Shown here piece by piece: positions 25,237-34,251 of a stretch of DNA of 64,000 bases (position 1 is its first letter; each line of letters starts with the position of its first letter). The position numbers were made by a program, and so were the translations under genes. The notes below the pieces were generated by a model. That model was given only the letters and a program-made list of their open reading frames with translations, searched no databases and had not been told where the DNA came from. Origin of the DNA: JAWKWH01 sp963669415 (GTDB lineage Bacteria; Pseudomonadota; Alphaproteobacteria; Rhizobiales; Rhizobiaceae); the NCBI GenBank assembly GCA_963669415.2, contig CAXXPS010000001.1, forward strand, positions 496,001 through 560,000, in the 5' to 3' direction.

Positions 25237-26727
25237 ATGTCTGCGCACAACAATCAAACATACGAAGTTGCAATAATTGGACTGGGGCCGGTCGGAGCGG
25301 CGCTGGCGAACCTGCTGGGTCAAATGGGTATCTCGACTGTGGTGTTGGAACTTGCCACCGGGATCAATCAACTGCCGCGCGCGGTGGCATTCGACGACGA
25401 GGTAATGCGGATATATCAGGCCATGGGACTGTCGGCGGAAATCGGCGAAATCTCAGAAGTTGGTGAAGGTGCGAAATTTGTCGACAGTGCCGGAAAAACA
25501 CTCGTTCACTGGCAGCGCCCGATGGAGAAGTCGCCAAACGGCTGGTATCTGAACTATCGGTTCAATCAACCGGATCTAGAACGCACGTTGCGCGATGGGA
25601 CGACACGGCATCCGTCCGTGACCTTGAAGCCGGGCTGCGAGGTGATTGGCCTCCAAGACAAGGGGAACGAGGTACATGTCACTTATGTTGATGACGGCGA
25701 GGAGCGTTCATTGGGCGCAGCCTATGTTGTTGGTTGTGATGGAGGCCGGTCTTTTACCAGAGCCCGAATAGGAGCGAAATTCGAAGACCTCGGCTTCCAT
25801 GAGGAATGGTTGATTGTGGATCTGTTGTTGCCGGAACGCGAAGCGGAGCCCGACCGCTACACTTATCATTATTGCGGGTTTTCCCGGATGGGCAGCAAGG
25901 TATTTGTTGGTAGCAAGCGCAAGCGGTGGGAATTTCGCCTGAACGATACCGACGACCGCGAGACTGTTCGGTCACCCGAAACGATCTGGAAGATCCTGGA
26001 GCCATGGATCAGCCCGACTGAAGCCAAATTTGAACGCACCGCGCTTTACACCTTTCACTCAACGATTGCCGATAATTGGCGCAATGGCCGCATTCTCTTG
26101 GCTGGCGACGCTGCCCATCAAACGCCGCCTTTCATGGCACAAGGCATGTGCGCGGGTATCCGGGATGCCTCGAATTTGGCGTGGAAGCTGGAGCGGGTGC
26201 TTCGCGGCGCATCGCCAGATCAACTGTTGAACACCTATCAAAACGAACGCTCGCCGCATGTGCGCGAATATATCAGGCTCACCATTGAATTCGGCAAGCT
26301 CATCAACAGCACCGCCAAGTCGCTGACATTGGGCAATCCAACGGATATCGGCGAGGGGAGGCAGGCCATTTCGCAGTTGCGGCCGAAACTGGGGGCCGGA
26401 CTATCCGCCGGAGATACGTCGCATCGCGGGCGCATGTTGCCTCAATTCGCTCTCAGCGACGGACGCCTTTTGGATGATGTGGCCGGATATCGCCCCGCAT
26501 TGGTACTTGCAAGCCGGGCAGCCGAGGAATTCGACGAAAGCCTTTGGTCGGGCCGCCCGGAGACAGGTGTCGAAATCGTCGGCAATCCCGGTCCTGAGCT
26601 GATTTCCTGGCTTAGGGAAGCCGGCGCGGTGGCGGTGTTGATCGGGGCTGACCGGAATATTTTGGGATCAGCACGGACAATTGAAGAAATCTCAGTATTG
26701 CACCCATCCAGATGGAGATATTCCTGA
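25237..26727 (+). CDS. FAD-dependent aromatic hydroxylase, MhpA-like
   Basis: The 496-residue flavoprotein monooxygenase has 'VAIIGLGPVGAALANLLG' (dinucleotide fold) near 11-28, the DG motif 'VVGCDGGRSFTRARIG' near 163-178, and the GD motif 'RILLAGDAAHQTPPFMAQG' near 286-304. These are the hallmarks of group A hydroxylases. Overall it is closest to the 3-(3-hydroxyphenyl)propionate hydroxylase MhpA family, which ortho-hydroxylates phenolic acids with NAD(P)H and O2. It is slightly shorter than E. coli MhpA, lacking part of the C-terminal domain. No ring-cleavage genes are adjacent, so the actual substrate is unknown. Confidence 0.87.
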   Translation: MSAHNNQTYEVAIIGLGPVGAALANLLGQMGISTVVLELATGINQLPRAVAFDDEVMRIYQAMGLSAEIGEISEVGEGAKFVDSAGKTLVHWQRPMEKSPNGWYLNYRFNQPDLERTLRDGTTRHPSVTLKPGCEVIGLQDKGNEVHVTYVDDGEERSLGAAYVVGCDGGRSFTRARIGAKFEDLGFHEEWLIVDLLLPEREAEPDRYTYHYCGFSRMGSKVFVGSKRKRWEFRLNDTDDRETVRSPETIWKILEPWISPTEAKFERTALYTFHSTIADNWRNGRILLAGDAAHQTPPFMAQGMCAGIRDASNLAWKLERVLRGASPDQLLNTYQNERSPHVREYIRLTIEFGKLINSTAKSLTLGNPTDIGEGRQAISQLRPKLGAGLSAGDTSHRGRMLPQFALSDGRLLDDVAGYRPALVLASRAAEEFDESLWSGRPETGVEIVGNPGPELISWLREAGAVAVLIGADRNILGSARTIEEISVLHPSRWRYS

Positions 26728-26837
26728 GCATCCAGGCCCTCTACTGGCTGCAAGCTTCACGAGCGTCCATTTCTGATGCAATTCAGGCGTCAATCCTTTG
26801 AAAAGGCAAGTTCAACATTTTGGCTCTGATCTGGCCT

Positions 26838-27737
26838 TTAGCCCGGCAGTTGCCCGCCGTTTTCCAGCCAGTCAGCGTCAACATCAGGCAGGAGTTCCTC
26901 CATCCTTGACCGGTACAGAGCCAGTTCCTCATCATCAAGTTTGCCAACCCATTTTTTGCTGCTGGCGCTGTCATAGAAAGCAGCAGGATCTTTGAAAGTT
27001 GACGAACTTTGGACGCCATGGTCCAGCGCTTTTTGAGCGTTCGCCTGGACTTGTTCAAACTGCAGGCTGTCTGAAATCTTGCTCAGAAGACCCGTGTCAT
27101 AGTGATATCCCAACAAATTGGAGGCCCTTGTCGTTTGCCCGGGTAAATCTCGCCGCATATCCGCATAGTGAAAAAAGTGGATATTTGGCAGCTGGCTCCA
27201 GGCCTTAAAGGTCTTGTAATGGTGAACAATCGAACCAAGGGTGACGCCATCCGCCATCAGGTCTGGTTTCACGTCCTCGAGAAAAAAGGAGAAGGAAACA
27301 GAAGGCGCCTCACGCATCCTTGGATCAAGCATTTCCAACTTCAGATTTTGCGCATGTTTACGCATCGAGAAATGGGCATCAATCGGATGACGATAGACAA
27401 CGAAGTAAGTGCAGGACGGACTATATGAAATGCCATCGAGCGGTGTGTGGGTCTTGATGCATCGCCTGTGAGTCTGAGAGGCAAACAATGATGAGATTGC
27501 CTCTTGATCGCGAAATCCTGGATCAAGCCAGACAGAGATATCGTCAATTCCGACATCCATTCCCGGCTTGCCGAAGATCAGGGACATGACCAAAGATTGC
27601 ATCCAAGTGGTGCCACATTTCGGTGGCGTGGCGACAATCACATCATTGGCACGCAAGTCGAACCGATCCCACGCTCGTGAGTCCGTCAACGTGGAAATGT
27701 ACTGCATCGATTTTGTTGGATGATTTTGACCAGACAT
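26838..27737 (-). CDS. PAPS-dependent sulfotransferase (Sulfotransfer_1 type)
   Basis: The 299-residue protein has the 5'-phosphosulfate loop 'PPKCGTTWMQSLVMS' near 36-50 and the 3'-phosphate contact region 'VVYRHPIDAHFSM' near 112-124. Its C-terminal 'QTTRASNLLGY' region lies where cytosolic sulfotransferases bind PAPS. It resembles eukaryotic-type cytosolic sulfotransferases and should move sulfate from PAPS to a hydroxyl or amine of a small acceptor. It lies on the same strand as the following sulfotransferase genes but is separated by 115 bases from the next. The acceptor is unknown. Confidence 0.88.
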   Translation of the reverse strand: MSGQNHPTKSMQYISTLTDSRAWDRFDLRANDVIVATPPKCGTTWMQSLVMSLIFGKPGMDVGIDDISVWLDPGFRDQEAISSLFASQTHRRCIKTHTPLDGISYSPSCTYFVVYRHPIDAHFSMRKHAQNLKLEMLDPRMREAPSVSFSFFLEDVKPDLMADGVTLGSIVHHYKTFKAWSQLPNIHFFHYADMRRDLPGQTTRASNLLGYHYDTGLLSKISDSLQFEQVQANAQKALDHGVQSSSTFKDPAAFYDSASSKKWVGKLDDEELALYRSRMEELLPDVDADWLENGGQLPG

Positions 27738-27852
27738 GACAAACGAAATTCCTTATCCCTGAAAATCGGTCTCTCACCACGATAATCGGTGCGGCGTTAA
27801 TTCCAAGCGAGAGATTAATGGTTCCTGACCCCAGGGATGTCCGCTGCTCAGA

Positions 27853-28977
27853 TCACTTCTTTGCAAACAGCCTCTTCACCCGCTCGTAAGCCGGGGAGGT
27901 TACATCCTGGATGATCTGCAATTCCTGCTCCGAAAATGACGGCTTGTAGTATTGCTGCGCGTGAATGTTGTTTTCGGCCCAGTCGACCATTTCGTTATCG
28001 TGACCCAGTCCGCATCTGGAAACGATCATACGGCAATAGTCTGCGGGATTGGCGCACAGCGCCTCATAGGAAAGCAGGGTCGTCTGTTCGCCTATGCCGG
28101 CAGAATTCTCGACGACACCGGCGATGTGATTGTGGATCATCGACCAGTACAATGCCCAGCCCCTGACCTCATCGCCATCTGACCAATGCCTGATTATTTC
28201 TGCGGTCTGATCCTGATCGATGTTGATCGGGCTGCGATCGAGGCCAAACTCGTAATGTCCGATCTGTGCCAGATAGAGGCGGGCATCGGGCGATTGCTGT
28301 TGCCCCTTGGCAAACAGTTTGTGTTGCTTCATCGACGAAGCTATATGCATTGCCGGATCGCGGACCGGGATGACAAAGCGGCCGCGGGGGAACAGCTTGT
28401 GCAGATAGCCAATTCTGGCAATGTGGTAATTGCCTTTGGCGAGATAGCGCGACCGGTCCCGCACCATCAGCAGCTTTGCCATGTGCCTCTTGTAAAAGCG
28501 TTCAAACTCGTCATTCGATGTTTCATCATCCATGACATTCGATGTTGAAGCGTCATGGCAGTCTGAAAAGAAATGCATCCATAGCGGTTCTTCCATCGCT
28601 TCAGGACTTTCCGCCGAGACCATCAAGCCGTCCTTGTGCGAGCGTTCACCGAGCTCCGACGGTTTTCTTGCGGCCAGACCGACAAAGCGGTTCCACCAGT
28701 AGGGTGTGAATACAAAGGGATAGTCGAGATAGCGCTGGCTTGCCGTATCGGGATGACGGGAAAGCATCTCCAGCAATACGGTCGTACCGGACCGTGCCAG
28801 ACCGCAGACAAAAACCGGTTGGGAGATGTCGATGGTGTCGATCTGCTCATCAAGAAACCGGCTTTCAAGCGAAGCGAGTTTTGCCAGCGCGTTGCCGTGA
28901 CGGGCCAGAAGTCGCGAACCGAACGCGTTCAATCGCGGGACATCGAAAATGGTTTCCTGTGCAGCAGTCTTTGCCAT
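27853..28977 (-). CDS. Sulfotransferase family protein (Sulfotransfer_3 type)
   Basis: This 374-residue protein belongs to a different subfamily from its neighbour. The P-loop-like 'PVFVCGLARSGTTVLLEMLS' is near 53-72, and 'RFVIPVRDPAMHIASSM' near 200-216 gives the 3'-phosphate site. 'RYLAKGNYHIARIGYLHKLFP' is typical of large bacterial sulfotransferase/tyrosylprotein-like members. It likely sulfates a saccharide, lipid or peptide. It sits 25 bases downstream of a membrane-protein gene and the arylsulfotransferase-like gene, so the three probably form an operon. Confidence 0.87.
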   Translation of the reverse strand: MAKTAAQETIFDVPRLNAFGSRLLARHGNALAKLASLESRFLDEQIDTIDISQPVFVCGLARSGTTVLLEMLSRHPDTASQRYLDYPFVFTPYWWNRFVGLAARKPSELGERSHKDGLMVSAESPEAMEEPLWMHFFSDCHDASTSNVMDDETSNDEFERFYKRHMAKLLMVRDRSRYLAKGNYHIARIGYLHKLFPRGRFVIPVRDPAMHIASSMKQHKLFAKGQQQSPDARLYLAQIGHYEFGLDRSPINIDQDQTAEIIRHWSDGDEVRGWALYWSMIHNHIAGVVENSAGIGEQTTLLSYEALCANPADYCRMIVSRCGLGHDNEMVDWAENNIHAQQYYKPSFSEQELQIIQDVTSPAYERVKRLFAKK

Positions 28978-29002
28978 GTCGTAGCCTGTTTCAGTTGTCC
29001 GG

Positions 29003-29770
29003 TTACTTGATCCGCAAAACGAACTTCATGCCGAGAGAAGCTAACAACAAAGCCATGAAGAACGGCAGCGCCCATTGATGGGGAAAGACGACGTGCTCGG
29101 CAAACAATGCACGCGGCGCGGTTTCGATCACCAATGTGTCGACCGGCGTTCCGGCGGGAAGTGCGCCTGCATTTGCTCCGAACAGCGACTTCATCATGCC
29201 GGGTGCGGCAGCAAGCCCCGGTGAAGATCGATGTGTAATTTCAAAAATCAGATTTCCACTGACATCGGTGATCGGCAGTTTTTCACCTTCATCCGGCCAG
29301 TTGATCAACCAACCGGCAGCCAGTTTTTGACCACTTTCGATGTTGATGGATTCGGGCTTTTCTACCAGAATCGCAGCCACGGAATTGGGTTCGGGCTTGG
29401 AAAGCGCGTAGTTTGCCTCGACCCATATGGCGAGAAAAATGACCGGAAGCGCCGAGATCAGCGCCGGCAGCAGCGAAATCCCCAAACGTTTTCCGCCGAG
29501 CTTAAGCGACTGTTTGACCAGGCCGCGATAACCGGGCTCGGATACATCGATCGAATTGAGCTCTTGCCGGATTGATTGAATATCTGCAGCAAGTTCGTTC
29601 AGTCGCGCCTGCGCGGAAATTCGCCGATAGATCGCCATGGAGCAGAGCCCGGCCAGAATGCCCCAGAAAACCAGCCTTGCCCAAACCGGCAGGAACGAAA
29701 GAGTTGAATCAACCGAAGAAAACAACGGGTTGAATGCACCGAAAACCGAGAATTGCTCGAAATAACTCAT
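29003..29770 (-). CDS. Membrane protein of the sulfotransferase operon
   Basis: The 255-residue protein has three clear membrane segments: 'ARLVFWGILAGLCSMAIY' near 31-48, 'LLPALISALPVIFLAIWV' near 100-117, and 'WALPFFMALLLASLGMKFV' near the C-terminus. A periplasmic or cytoplasmic loop of about 110 residues lies between the second and third. I recognise no known family. The gene overlaps the upstream arylsulfotransferase-like gene by four bases (ATGA type) and precedes a sulfotransferase, so it most likely supports their action at the membrane. Confidence 0.72.
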   Translation of the reverse strand: MSYFEQFSVFGAFNPLFSSVDSTLSFLPVWARLVFWGILAGLCSMAIYRRISAQARLNELAADIQSIRQELNSIDVSEPGYRGLVKQSLKLGGKRLGISLLPALISALPVIFLAIWVEANYALSKPEPNSVAAILVEKPESINIESGQKLAAGWLINWPDEGEKLPITDVSGNLIFEITHRSSPGLAAAPGMMKSLFGANAGALPAGTPVDTLVIETAPRALFAEHVVFPHQWALPFFMALLLASLGMKFVLRIK

Positions 29771-31422
29771 TGGCTTGTTTCCGCCATCTGGTCACCGGCT
29801 TCGGTGCCGGCCCCAATGAGTTTCCCCGAAAAGAAATCGATTGGAACACGCGTCATTTCCAACAGATCGGAGGTCCGGTCGTTGTCGGGACCGTAGCGTC
29901 TGGTCGGGCGCCATTCCCAAACCAGTTTTCCCGATCTGTCGAACTCCAGGGCTCGGGCACTTTGACTTGAAGAAATCAGGCGGTTGCCATTTGGCAGTAT
30001 GTCGACCGCGCCATAAACGTAACTCGAGAGATTGAGGCCATTGGCACGATCTGCGATCCACTTGTAGTCTTGGGTCAGGGGATCCCATTCAACGACCCGG
30101 GATGCGCGGTTTCGTCCACCGGAGTTATCGTACAACAATATCGTTCCATGATTTGTTAGTATCGGTTCATGCTGCCTGACCCAATTGCCCGACGCAGCCC
30201 AGGTGATTTTTCGGGAAACGGGATCCAGCAAGGCGATCAAATTGAGGCTGCGAAGGGAGACCAGAATGTCTCCTTCCTTGGCAAATGGCAGACCGCGGGC
30301 CTGGGCGCCTGTCACATAGTTTGCGGTGTTCATGTGATACGGATCGCCGGCATCATTGTTGTGGGCAATAACTGTCAGATGACTGGCGTAGGCGGTGCCT
30401 TCGAAAGCGGCGGCGATGCCAATTCGGTCAATTTCTGTGCCATCCGGCGAAAGAATGGCGACGCCCTCGTCGAGGTAGGGTACTTTTGCTTCAGGGGCGA
30501 ATGCCGGCGGCTGGTGGCTGATCTCCTGATAGAGCGTGATGATGCGGCCATCCGGCGCAACATCGATGGAATGATGATAGTGGTCCGGTCGAGCCCAAAC
30601 GATTCTGGAATTCCAGTCGAGCTTCACAAGCGCAACGCCATATGGCGTTGTACGAAAATTGTCCAAAATTAGTAGCAAACTGCCGTCACTCAGCGGCTTT
30701 ATTCGCCGCCAGTACATTGCTCTTGTATCGCCGGTGAATGGTTTGCCGGCTGCGGCATATGCTCTGGTGATCGCAGTGCGGTCCAGTTCCCAGCGGTGGA
30801 TTTCATCACCTTTCATGTCGAGCAAACGGGCTGAATGCTCCATCGACGAGAGTTCGATATTGTAGCCTTCAAACGCCTTTTCGGTATCATGCACCACCAC
30901 ACCCGACGCCGAAGCCGGAAAGCGCTCCGGCCTCGTGTGCCGGCTCAGATTTACATCACCGATCCCGTCCAGGCCGAATTGGGCGGCGGCAATCCAGTCG
31001 TGAAAAACCTCCCGTGAGGTTTCATGCCAGCCGGCAGCCCCGAACAGCACGGCAAAGACCAGTATTGCGGTGCTGGAGCCGGATTTGCGGCGTTGTGGAA
31101 CCTTCGACGCGGGCAAGGCAGCGGGGGTTGGATCGGCCTGGGTTTGAGCGCCAGCGGCAACGCCGTGGCTCTGGCGTTTCTTGCCCATTGACAGGACAGA
31201 TTTGGCCGACCAGCGAATGAGCGCCCAGCTTGCCAGAAACAGGACCGAAACCAGGCCGGCGAGTGCGCCAAGAACGCTGACACCGGCTCCCGGTCCGATA
31301 TAGGCATGAGCGGGCTCCGCCATCAGCAACAATGACGGTCCCGCAGCAAGCAAGGCGCCAAATTCGAGCTTTCTCAAAACTGCAACTACCTGTGATCGAC
31401 CCGGTTTTGTCGGGTCATTCAA
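29767..31422 (-). CDS. Membrane-anchored arylsulfotransferase-like (ASST) protein with 'YIGPG' N-terminus
   Basis: This 551-residue protein has an N-terminal hydrophobic region with the motif 'AYIGPGAG' near 39-46 followed by a membrane helix, and a second membrane helix near 112-130. From about 175 to the end is a beta-propeller of the arylsulfotransferase class (PF14269-like): 'DNFRTTPYGVALVKLDWNSR', 'DHYHHSIDVAPDGRIITLY', 'GAVDILPNGNRLISSSQSAR'. The His residues in the 'HYHHS' segment lie where ASST enzymes have their active-site His. PAPS-independent ASSTs transfer sulfate from aryl sulfates to phenols. Activity here is likely but unproven. Confidence 0.8.
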   Translation of the reverse strand: MNDPTKPGRSQVVAVLRKLEFGALLAAGPSLLLMAEPAHAYIGPGAGVSVLGALAGLVSVLFLASWALIRWSAKSVLSMGKKRQSHGVAAGAQTQADPTPAALPASKVPQRRKSGSSTAILVFAVLFGAAGWHETSREVFHDWIAAAQFGLDGIGDVNLSRHTRPERFPASASGVVVHDTEKAFEGYNIELSSMEHSARLLDMKGDEIHRWELDRTAITRAYAAAGKPFTGDTRAMYWRRIKPLSDGSLLLILDNFRTTPYGVALVKLDWNSRIVWARPDHYHHSIDVAPDGRIITLYQEISHQPPAFAPEAKVPYLDEGVAILSPDGTEIDRIGIAAAFEGTAYASHLTVIAHNNDAGDPYHMNTANYVTGAQARGLPFAKEGDILVSLRSLNLIALLDPVSRKITWAASGNWVRQHEPILTNHGTILLYDNSGGRNRASRVVEWDPLTQDYKWIADRANGLNLSSYVYGAVDILPNGNRLISSSQSARALEFDRSGKLVWEWRPTRRYGPDNDRTSDLLEMTRVPIDFFSGKLIGAGTEAGDQMAETSQ

Positions 31423-31601
31423 CCGCCAAAACGTTTAATTGTCGTGAAGGCGGCGGCATCGGTGAAACGGGACCAGCGACCGCTGGCTGTCGGGGATAAT
31501 CGAGACTGACCGCCTGCCGGTCCCCGCTTGCCCCGCTTCCCACCATCCCTCATAATTGGTTTTGCTAATATGATACGGGTATGTGCCCGCTGGGAGGCCT
31601 C

Positions 31602-32681
31602 ATGGTTCGTGCATGTCTGGTTGTTATCGCGTTTTTAACACTCTGCTTGCCCGCTCAATCGCGAGTGGTTGAAAGCTTCAAGTCCGGCGGCTGGTCGGGC
31701 GACGCATATGTCAGCGACGGTACCGGACTGTTTTCTTCCTGCGCGGCGATCGCCAGATATCGCTCGGGCATTTCCATGAGCGTTGAAGTCGATTCCAACT
31801 ATTCGTGGTGGATTGGCTTTTCCTCGCCAAGCTGGACCATGACCACCGGCGAGAAGATCGGCCTTCAATACCGCATCGATCGCGGTTCCTGGCAAAGCGG
31901 TACGGCGATCGCAATGTCGCCGCAACTTGCGCGCATGCCGATGCCGGCCGATGGCTATATTGTCCGGCGCTTTCGCCGTGGCAACGTGCTCTATGTGCGC
32001 GACAGCCAGAACTCATACCAATTCCGGCTGACCGGCACTTCGAGACTGCTGGCGCGGCTTGCGCGCTGCGTCGAGCAGAATGTCGCCCGCTACGGCAAGG
32101 GTCCGGGCCTTTCAGACGGGCCTTCTGCGGCGACCGCTGAAAAGACGCCGGTTGTTCAATCGCCCGAGCCCGCGGCAGAAACGCCGCCCGTCGATCCAAA
32201 GCTGCAGATCGAGGCCACACAGGCGCTGTTCAACCTGATGGCGGTGACCGGCCAGACAGGGCTGAAACTTGTCAACGAAGCCGACCGGCCGAAGGATCTG
32301 AAGGGGCTGCACGCCGTGGCTGGAAACGACGCGCGGACAATCGTGACGCACATCTTTGTTGAAAATGAATTTGCCAGCCAGACTGAAATCATGGCGCAGA
32401 TGATTTTCGACGCGGCAAAAGGCTGCGAAGGCGATTTCTCCTCCGGCTTCAGCGCCGACGCGGTTGAGGGCGCAGACCTGTTTGCCGGCAGGTCATCCTG
32501 TGTTGCCGGTGATGTCGAGCGGCTGGAGCGCTATGCAATTGTCGCCCGTGACAACAATAGCGCATTGGTTTTTGGCGTTGCCGAAACTTCGGTTGGTGAA
32601 GGCGGCGGCGAAGCGTCCGGCCCCGCCACAGAACTCAGCGATGACGCCTTTCACAGTGCTGTGGTGAAAATCACCGATTAG
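31602..32681 (+). CDS. Exported hypothetical protein
   Basis: From the ATG at 31602, preceded by GGGAGG, the product has 359 residues. A signal peptide covers about the first 20 ('CLVVIAFLTLCLPAQS'). A domain at about 25-155 carries 'FSSCAAIARYRSGISMSVEV' and 'ARLARCVEQNV', a cysteine pair seen in small rhizobial exported proteins. A proline/glutamate-rich linker follows near 165-190. The C-terminal part after 195 resembles no family I can name. It is divergent from the arylsulfotransferase-like gene over about 180 bases. The function is unknown. Confidence 0.72.
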   Translation: MVRACLVVIAFLTLCLPAQSRVVESFKSGGWSGDAYVSDGTGLFSSCAAIARYRSGISMSVEVDSNYSWWIGFSSPSWTMTTGEKIGLQYRIDRGSWQSGTAIAMSPQLARMPMPADGYIVRRFRRGNVLYVRDSQNSYQFRLTGTSRLLARLARCVEQNVARYGKGPGLSDGPSAATAEKTPVVQSPEPAAETPPVDPKLQIEATQALFNLMAVTGQTGLKLVNEADRPKDLKGLHAVAGNDARTIVTHIFVENEFASQTEIMAQMIFDAAKGCEGDFSSGFSADAVEGADLFAGRSSCVAGDVERLERYAIVARDNNSALVFGVAETSVGEGGGEASGPATELSDDAFHSAVVKITD

Positions 32682-32715
32682 CAGCAATGAGCGGTCCCGC
32701 AGATCACCGGAGATC

Positions 32716-34251
32716 CTATTTGCGGGCACCCTGAACGATGCGATCCAGCATCATGGCGCAGAACAGGATGGCAAATCCGGCAAGGATACCCTGGCCGACA
32801 TTGGCGTATTGAAGCGCTTCAAGCACGTCTTCACCCAGCCCCTTGGCGCCGATCAGCGACGCTACCACAACCATCGCCAGCGACAGCATGATCGTCTGGT
32901 TGATGCCGGCGCGGATCGACGGACTGGCCAGCGGCAGATCGACCTTGGTCAGCAGATACCACTTGCTGGCGCCAAACGAGATCGCCGCCTCACGCACATG
33001 TTCGGGCACGCCGCGCAAACCCAGTACCGTGAGGCGCACCACGGGTGTGCCGCCAAAGATCATGGTCGTGACCACGGCAGCCGGTTTGCCGGTGCCGAAA
33101 AACGCGATGACGGGAATCATGAACACGAAGGCCGGCATGGTCTGCATGAAATCCATGATCGGCTGGATGAAGTTGTAAAATCGCGGCCGCCGCGCAGCAT
33201 ACATGCCCAGCGGAATTCCAATGGCGATCGACAGACAGGCCGCCGTGCCCAGCAGCGCCAGCGTCGTCATCGCCTTTTCCCAGAAACCCAGCAATCCGAT
33301 GAATGCCAGAAATGCTCCGGAATAAATCGCTGTCTGGTAGCCGGCTGACAACCAGGTCATCAGTACGATGAAGCTGGCCACCACGATCCAAGGCGTCTGG
33401 ACAAAGATCACCTCCAGTGCATCCAGGAGCAGGCGAATGACATAGGTGATCGAATCGAACAGGGCATCGCCATTGGTGACCGCAAAGGTGAAAAACGCCT
33501 CGACCCACGAAATGGCGGTCAGCCTGATTTCCGGCAATGTCGGAAAATCAGCCAGCAACGGGAAACTGCCGGGAAAACTGTAGTGCAGCATGGCGACAAT
33601 GACGATGATGACCATGAAGACGGCGCTGAACGCCATGTGTCGCACCGGCATTCCGGAAGGCAGTTCAGGATTGGACAGCCAGTCGGAAAACCGGGCCTCC
33701 AGCACGGTGTTGGCCACCACCGATTGTACAGCCTTGGCGATCAACAGCACGACCAGCCCGGTCAGTGCGATCCATATGCCTTGTTCGGCCAGCAGCTCGG
33801 CCTCCAGTCGGATGTCGCCAATGGCGGCTTCCAGCGATTCCACTGTGCGCTTGTAGACATCGATCTTGTCTGAATTGTCTTCTATTGCCGCCGCCAGTTG
33901 CTGACGGCGCAATTCCAGCGTGCCTTCAATGGAAGCGATACGTTCGCGCGCTTCCGCGGCCAGGTCACCGAACAGTCCGAGCGCGATCTGCACGAAGCCG
34001 AAGGTCTCGAGGATCAAAAAGCCGACTGCCCATTTCCACAGGCTGCGCGCGCCAAACCAGATCGGACCGAACAGGCCGGCCATCAGGTTGAATGTCGGCG
34101 TGAATTTCGAACTGCTGCGAATGGCGTCGAACCGTTGGGCGTAATAGCCGGGGCTGGTGCGTACGAAGCGCTCGATCTCCTCGTTTTGGTTGGTGCCTGC
34201 CGTCTCGTCGCTGTTTTTGACCGGAACCAGATCGTCAATCGGACTGTTCAT
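32716..34251 (-). CDS. proW: Glycine betaine/proline ABC transporter permease
   Basis: The 511-residue permease is longer than E. coli ProW because of an extended N-terminal part (about 1-230) with two or three membrane helices and a Glu-rich coiled-coil-like segment near 100-150. The conserved permease core follows, with the EAA loop 'RLTVLGLRGVPEHVREAAIS' near 415-435. It forms the membrane pore of the osmoprotectant importer. It overlaps the ATPase gene by four bases and is the third gene of the operon. Export direction is excluded by the presence of a periplasmic binding protein. Confidence 0.93.
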   Translation of the reverse strand: MNSPIDDLVPVKNSDETAGTNQNEEIERFVRTSPGYYAQRFDAIRSSSKFTPTFNLMAGLFGPIWFGARSLWKWAVGFLILETFGFVQIALGLFGDLAAEARERIASIEGTLELRRQQLAAAIEDNSDKIDVYKRTVESLEAAIGDIRLEAELLAEQGIWIALTGLVVLLIAKAVQSVVANTVLEARFSDWLSNPELPSGMPVRHMAFSAVFMVIIVIVAMLHYSFPGSFPLLADFPTLPEIRLTAISWVEAFFTFAVTNGDALFDSITYVIRLLLDALEVIFVQTPWIVVASFIVLMTWLSAGYQTAIYSGAFLAFIGLLGFWEKAMTTLALLGTAACLSIAIGIPLGMYAARRPRFYNFIQPIMDFMQTMPAFVFMIPVIAFFGTGKPAAVVTTMIFGGTPVVRLTVLGLRGVPEHVREAAISFGASKWYLLTKVDLPLASPSIRAGINQTIMLSLAMVVVASLIGAKGLGEDVLEALQYANVGQGILAGFAILFCAMMLDRIVQGARK

